Positions 60,256 through 64,000 of a DNA stretch of 64,000 nucleotides are shown here, one piece after another (within the stretch, counting starts at the first letter, position 1; each line of letters begins with the position of its first letter). Made by a program: the position numbers and the translations under genes. The notes under the pieces were generated by a model that saw nothing but the letters and a program-made list of their open reading frames with translations, was not told the DNA's origin and did not search any database. Location of the stretch: contig JAJEEK010000050.1 in assembly GCA_022821065.1 (NCBI GenBank), forward strand, positions 62,001-126,000, read 5' to 3'. Origin of the DNA: Candidatus Poribacteria bacterium (GTDB lineage: Bacteria > Poribacteria > WGA-4E > WGA-3G).

Positions 60256-61065
60256 TTAGAAACTTGACTTAAGATGTCCCCAGGTTGTGGAAATTTTCCC
60301 ACCTGGATCAACTGCGAGCATCTCAGCCAAGTAGTTATCGATCATTTCTGCCATGACTTCACCGCGTGGAAGCCCGCCGTTATTCGGTTCTTGAAAGGCG
60401 ATTCCGATGCGACCACCGGTCTCGGTATCGTAAACGAAGCAGGGATCCAAGAAGCCTGCACTATTATCGCCGAAGACGATTTCAACTTCCCAAGGATCCA
60501 CAATTTGTCCTTCCTTGAAAGTCCGTTCAGAAGTAAAAGCATCAAGGCTGGGTGTAAGTTTCTTACCGTCATCGGTCGGTTTAATAGCTGTGCCACCTGA
60601 CCACATATCGGCGTTGATATCCATCATATTCTTCAAGCCTTGTTCGCCGTTGGCACCGCCGCCTTGTGTGACGTAGAAAATATAATCCGCAGTGTTTAGG
60701 AAAACATTTCCGCCTTCAAGGAACTCTTCAGCGACAGAGCCGTCAGGATCAACGTTACCGGGTTTGTAGAGTGATGTCGGGAACCAACCGAACGTTACAA
60801 TAATATCAACACGCCCGTTGTCGGTGCGCTCTTCTGCCCATTTGCCAATCTCTTTATCCGTTAATGTCACAATATCTTTAGGTGACTTAAGAAGGTCTTT
60901 CAGTTCTTCGCCTTCTGCTGCCGCTGTGCCTTGTGCAATCCATCCTGAGAACTCAGTGAATATCGCCACTTCTCCCATAGATGCGGCAACACCGATGCTC
61001 GGCACTGCGACGATTGCGGCAAAATATGCCGTTATAGCAACGGCAAGAATTATCAATTTTCGCAT
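60256..61065 (-). CDS. Exported protein of unknown function, paralog B
   Basis: A 269-residue exported protein, signal peptide about 1-28. Same domain as the downstream gene: 'GEVAIFTEFSGWIAQGT', 'IIVTFGWFPTSLYKPGNVDPDGS' (in part), 'GGNVFLNTADYIFYVTQGGGANG' (in part), 'SLDAFTSERTFKEGQIVDPW', and a C-terminal 'GGKISTTWGHLKSSF' that mirrors 'KGKMAVTWGDFKALQ' of the paralog. The pair clearly arose by tandem duplication. One Cys each ('LDPCFVYD' here, 'LNCADYAF' and 'GICMQEP' there) are not conserved. A strong promoter lies at 61181-61209. Confidence 0.78.
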   Translation of the reverse strand: MRKLIILAVAITAYFAAIVAVPSIGVAASMGEVAIFTEFSGWIAQGTAAAEGEELKDLLKSPKDIVTLTDKEIGKWAEERTDNGRVDIIVTFGWFPTSLYKPGNVDPDGSVAEEFLEGGNVFLNTADYIFYVTQGGGANGEQGLKNMMDINADMWSGGTAIKPTDDGKKLTPSLDAFTSERTFKEGQIVDPWEVEIVFGDNSAGFLDPCFVYDTETGGRIGIAFQEPNNGGLPRGEVMAEMIDNYLAEMLAVDPGGKISTTWGHLKSSF

Positions 61066-61180
61066 ACAATTTCCTTTTGTTATTGACAGTTGAAGTGAAT
61101 GCCCAATTTCTACTTGTTGGAGCCTCTATAGCGGTACCCCTTCTGTAAAACGCAGAGAGGTTGACCTATCTAACGAGAGT

Positions 61181-61209
61181 ATTATATACAATTTTCATGT
61201 TTTTGTCAA
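61181..61209 (-). promoter_or_regulatory. Consensus sigma-70 promoter of the exported paralogs
   Basis: Minus strand: TTGACA (61209-61204), a 17-base spacer and TATAAT (61186-61181), both perfect, about 116 bases before the start at 61065. The rest of 61066-61299 shows nothing else. Confidence 0.85.
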
Positions 61210-61299
61210 ATTACTTTTTTAGTTTTTAATCGGAATAAATATTTCATCAGAAGGAAGTAAATCAGGTTTTGCCGTATCCCTACAAGCGAAAAGGTATTT

Positions 61300-62556
61300 C
61301 TATGGCAGATCGGGTTTGGTTAGCAGATGGGCGGGAGGCGACTCACCTGTCAATGTCTCTAAAAATTCGACCAAATCAGTTTTCTCTTGTTCACTGAGTC
61401 CGAGCGGTTCGAGTGTCCGCTCCCTTTGCCCGACGAAATTGCCGCCCGTGCCGCCGACGTTATTAAACTCAATCACGGATTCGAGTGTCGGAAATTCGCC
61501 GGTGTGAAAATAGGGTGCTGTTAGTGTCACATTGCGGAGCGTCGGCGTTTTGAACTCGCCTTGATGTCGCGGTATCGGTTCCAAGAAATTTAGAATCCGT
61601 GTCGCAACGGCGGTATCGTCACTATAGACACCCCCGCCGTTAAAAGGGTCTGATAGGAGCAACGAGATCCCGGTATAACGTCCAGCGTCTTCCGGTAACG
61701 CGCCTTGCGGAACGCCTAAGTTATGGAACTCATTGTCTGTAAAAGTTGGTGTATCGTGGCAGAGGATACAGACCCCTTTACCGATAAACGTCTTTAATCC
61801 GCGTTTTGCTTCAGGCGATATCGCCTCCGTATCGCCTGCGACGAACCGGTCAAACGGGGCATTCCGGCTAATCAAGAGCCGTTCATACGCCTCAATCGCC
61901 TTACCAATATTGGCGAAGACGGTATTAACGGCGTGCTGGTCAGCCTCAGACATACTGTCAAACGCCCAATCTCCCGGTTTACCGTCAGTCGGGAAACGTG
62001 TTGTATCTTCAAGGTCAGGGAGTCGCCCGAATACGGTTTCGTAATCGGCTGCATAGTGTCGATGGACGAGATGTGCATATTGGAGTCGCGTCCCCGCCTG
62101 TTCAACCTCACCTTCGAGTGCGACCAACGCTTGCGACCACAATGTATCTGTCCGACCGTCCCAAAACTGCCATTCGTTATAGGCGGCATTGAGCAGTGTC
62201 GGTGCGTTTCTTGTGCCTCTACCTGCGCCTAATGAGGTCGCCTCAACATCTGCGAACCCGTGAAACGGTGAGTGGCACGTTGCACAAGCAACCGTGCCAT
62301 CTTTTGAGAAACGTGTGTCAAAGAAAAATTTATGTCCTAACTGTGCAGCTTCTGTATTATCGGCGACACGGTTGGTCGGATTCGGTGGCGGGGTCTCAGG
62401 CAGTGGCGATAGCCGTTGAATTACGCTCCACTCGCGTTCTGTGAATATACTCTCCACTTGCGCCGGTGCCGCTGCCATTTCTGTTGCTTTATCTTCGCCG
62501 CACCCGTAGAGAAATAACGTGAAACTGGATATTATACAAAGGATTAGAAGACGCAC
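61300..62556 (-). CDS. Di-haem cytochrome c peroxidase / MauG-family lipoprotein
   Basis: Periplasmic di-haem enzyme of 418 residues. Lipoprotein signal with lipobox 'LYGC' near residue 20. Haem sites are 'CATCH' (about 125) and 'CILCH' (about 290), the CXXCH pair of the bacterial cytochrome c peroxidase/MauG family, with 'LGHKFFFDTRFSKDGTVAC' before the first. 'TPTLRNVTLTAPYFHTG' near the end is diagnostic. The start is GTG at 62556: GGAG lies 7 bases before it and the SUMF1-like gene stops just upstream at 62561. The frame extends to 62793 only because it overlaps that gene in another frame. It likely reduces peroxide or oxidises a partner protein. Confidence 0.93.
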   Translation of the reverse strand: MRLLILCIISSFTLFLYGCGEDKATEMAAAPAQVESIFTEREWSVIQRLSPLPETPPPNPTNRVADNTEAAQLGHKFFFDTRFSKDGTVACATCHSPFHGFADVEATSLGAGRGTRNAPTLLNAAYNEWQFWDGRTDTLWSQALVALEGEVEQAGTRLQYAHLVHRHYAADYETVFGRLPDLEDTTRFPTDGKPGDWAFDSMSEADQHAVNTVFANIGKAIEAYERLLISRNAPFDRFVAGDTEAISPEAKRGLKTFIGKGVCILCHDTPTFTDNEFHNLGVPQGALPEDAGRYTGISLLLSDPFNGGGVYSDDTAVATRILNFLEPIPRHQGEFKTPTLRNVTLTAPYFHTGEFPTLESVIEFNNVGGTGGNFVGQRERTLEPLGLSEQEKTDLVEFLETLTGESPPAHLLTKPDLP

Positions 62557-62560
62557 GGCT

Positions 62561-63463
62561 TTACTCCATTTCCGGTGCATCCATCGCGCATCGGAATCCG
62601 AGTATTTGTCCACTCGCCACGATGTCGTCGTACTCCCGAAACGCGCACCGCATCTGTTCTGAACCGGCGAACCAACTTGCGCCGCGCCACGATTTCTTCC
62701 CCATCCCGCTCGTCGGCGGTCCTTTCGGGTTCTCCGCAGGACTGATGGCGTAGTACTCGGCTTCAAACCAATCAGCGACCCACTCTGCGACATTCCCTAC
62801 CATGTTAAGCGCGCCGTAAGGACTCGCGCCTTGCTCGAAACTCTTCACAGGTGCCGCCATAGCGAAACCGTCAAGGTGTCCATCAAACTTTCCTTCATCA
62901 TCAAAGTTACACTTCGTCGGATCGAATTCATTTCCCCACGGCCAGATACGTCCATCGGTGCCGCGCGCCGCTTTTTCCCACTCCGCTTCAGTAGGCAGAC
63001 GTTTTCCGCCCCATTCAGCATAAGCAGTGGCATCACCCCACGTCACACCTACGACCGGCTGATCGGGATGATTAAACTTAGGGTTATCCCAAAAGATTGA
63101 GTTCCGGTGTCCCGTGGCTTCAACAAATTTGGTGTAATCAGCGTTGGAGACTTCGTGTTTATCAATAAAATAGGCATCCAAAAACACCTTATGCTGCGGG
63201 AGTTCATCCAGCGCATCCGTCATCGGATCGACATCTGGATCGCTGCCCATGATAAACTCGCCAGCGGGGACGTATACCATGCCTTCGGGGACTTGCACCG
63301 CTGCCGGTATCGGTTCAGGTGCTACTTCCTCCACCACCGGCACCTCGTCGATTTGAATATTTTCTTCTTCTTCGACCATCATCTGTTCGTCGCTACCACA
63401 ACCGAGCAGACTCACCGTTAGCAGTATCACGTAACAGACAGTGTGTTTCAGTATGTTTGACAT
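62561..63463 (-). CDS. SUMF1/formylglycine-generating-enzyme-like lipoprotein, catalytic Cys missing
   Basis: A 300-residue lipoprotein of the FGE-sulfatase (SUMF1) family. Lipoprotein signal from the ATG at 63463 with 'LLGC' near residue 21, an acidic spacer, then the domain: 'VYVPAGEFIMGSDPD', 'FIDKHEVSNADYTKFVEATG' (in part), 'PVVGVTWGDATAYAEWGGKRLPTEAEWEKAARG' (in part), 'NMVGNVAEWVADWF' and 'WRGASWFAGSEQMRCAFRE'. True FGE has two Cys in the last motif (W+2 and W+7); here the first is Ala and only an offset Cys remains. It is therefore probably a binding or scaffold domain rather than a formylglycine maker. It ends just before the di-haem peroxidase gene and follows a second SUMF1-like gene by 7 bases. 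Confidence 0.92.
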   Translation of the reverse strand: MSNILKHTVCYVILLTVSLLGCGSDEQMMVEEEENIQIDEVPVVEEVAPEPIPAAVQVPEGMVYVPAGEFIMGSDPDVDPMTDALDELPQHKVFLDAYFIDKHEVSNADYTKFVEATGHRNSIFWDNPKFNHPDQPVVGVTWGDATAYAEWGGKRLPTEAEWEKAARGTDGRIWPWGNEFDPTKCNFDDEGKFDGHLDGFAMAAPVKSFEQGASPYGALNMVGNVAEWVADWFEAEYYAISPAENPKGPPTSGMGKKSWRGASWFAGSEQMRCAFREYDDIVASGQILGFRCAMDAPEME

Positions 63464-63470
63464 AGTTGCG

Positions 63471-64000
63471 TTAAGGGTTCCTCGCGCAGCGGAATCCAAC
63501 CGAGCTGCTGTGATCGCTGCATTGTGCTGGGTAGATATAGGCGATTGTTGTGCGTGTATCTCCTGCCCCGTTCGTCCATGACCCGCCTCGGATTGCATAA
63601 ATTTTCTCGTCTGTTGTTTCGGCATGTTCTGCTACCCATTCCCAAACATTTCCTGCCATATCGTGTAGTCTGTAAGGACTCAGACCGTTTAAAAAATGTC
63701 CGACGGGTGCAGGTGTCATTGCGTAGCCGTCGGTGCTGCCGTCCATGCTGCCGCCGTCGTCGAAATTGCCGCGCCTTGCATCGTAATCATTCCCCCACGG
63801 ATAGAGTCTACCGTCCGTACCGCGTGCTGCCTTCTCCCATTCGCTTGCGGTAGGTAGCCGTTTGCCAGCCCATGTTGCGTAGGTCTCCGCGTCTTCCCAA
63901 TTGACACCGACAACCGGTTGCTCTGGCGCGTTGAACCTCGGATCGTCCCAGAATTTCGGTTTTCGATGCCCGGTTTCCAAGATAAATTTTGCGTACTGCC
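63471..64000 (-). CDS. SUMF1/FGE-like protein, partial (N-terminus outside window)
   Basis: The last 175 or so residues of another SUMF1-like protein; its start lies beyond position 64000. Visible motifs are 'QYAKFILETGHRKPKFWDD', 'VVGVNWEDAETYATWAGKRLP' (in part), 'WEKAARGTDGRLYPWGND', 'DMAGNVWEWVAEH' and 'AIRGGSWTNG', ending 'SVGFRCARNP'. No Cys occurs in the 'GGSW' segment, so, like its neighbour, it lacks the FGE active-site pair. The two genes are clearly duplicates and, with the peroxidase, form a three-gene periplasmic operon. Confidence 0.9.
   Translation of the reverse strand, partial: QYAKFILETGHRKPKFWDDPRFNAPEQPVVGVNWEDAETYATWAGKRLPTASEWEKAARGTDGRLYPWGNDYDARRGNFDDGGSMDGSTDGYAMTPAPVGHFLNGLSPYRLHDMAGNVWEWVAEHAETTDEKIYAIRGGSWTNGAGDTRTTIAYIYPAQCSDHSSSVGFRCARNP

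Noticed and set aside
62581-62793. 71-residue N-terminal extension of the di-haem peroxidase
   Set aside because: It overlaps the SUMF1-like gene in another frame and would bury the lipoprotein signal; the GTG at 62556 has a ribosome site right before it.

Overview
The window is a dense, mostly bacterial-chromosome stretch from a Gram-negative (diderm) organism: it carries a TonB-dependent receptor, an outer-membrane beta-barrel, lipoproteins with lipoboxes and periplasmic c-type haem enzymes. The gene content (PQQ-type and FG-GAP/UnbV beta-propellers, SUMF1-like lipoproteins, Gfo/Idh/MocA oxidoreductase, ceramidase-like enzyme, Uma2 nuclease, many scattered palindromic mini-repeats, SD-led genes with AAAGGAG) resembles Candidatus Poribacteria or a related uncultivated marine lineage. 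That placement is inference from style, not from a marker gene.

Layout. 1-3.6 kb: partial TonB receptor (minus), then two small heat shock genes behind three tandem sigma-54 promoter matches. 3.6-5 kb: aquaporin and a small cupin. 5-10.7 kb: a minus-strand operon (aldo/keto reductase, outer-membrane barrel, peptide-type substrate-binding protein, DppB-type permease, small membrane protein); the barrel gene has two in-frame UGA codons right after its signal peptide followed by a SECIS-like hairpin. 10.9-13.9 kb: SIS-domain gene and the conserved nadD-yacG-yqeK-rsfS cluster. 13.9-23.3 kb: PP2C phosphatase, a beta-propeller remnant, glycerol-1-phosphate dehydrogenase-like protein, M19 dipeptidase, a second aldo/keto reductase, dnaE and an MFS exporter. 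23.3-27.2 kb: a large TPR/FG-GAP/UnbV protein and a small coiled-coil partner.

27.4-37.8 kb is an accessory, defence-like island on the plus strand: Uma2 nuclease, aspartyl protease-like protein, Type III-style DNA methyltransferase (Mod), a DUF3696-type ATPase plus PIN nuclease pair with its own promoter, a 13-codon remnant of a second copy of that ATPase, a 318-bp nested palindrome, a WD40 protein and the Type III-style Res helicase/nuclease. Res runs directly into potB-potC, whose expected potA and potD partners are absent, so the island may have been inserted at a polyamine transport operon.

37.8-50.7 kb is mainly housekeeping: potBC, alr, an ABC ATPase, a ceramidase-like protein, dapA, dapF, dusB, a toxin-antitoxin pair, a P-loop kinase-like protein, two NAD(P) oxidoreductases and pterin dehydratase. 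50.9-64 kb holds a four-repeat protein of unknown role, an SDR, two PQQ-type propellers, a 1002-residue M16 protease, tandem exported paralogs of unknown function, a di-haem peroxidase and two SUMF1-like proteins, the last truncated by the window edge. No rRNA, tRNA or CRISPR array was seen.
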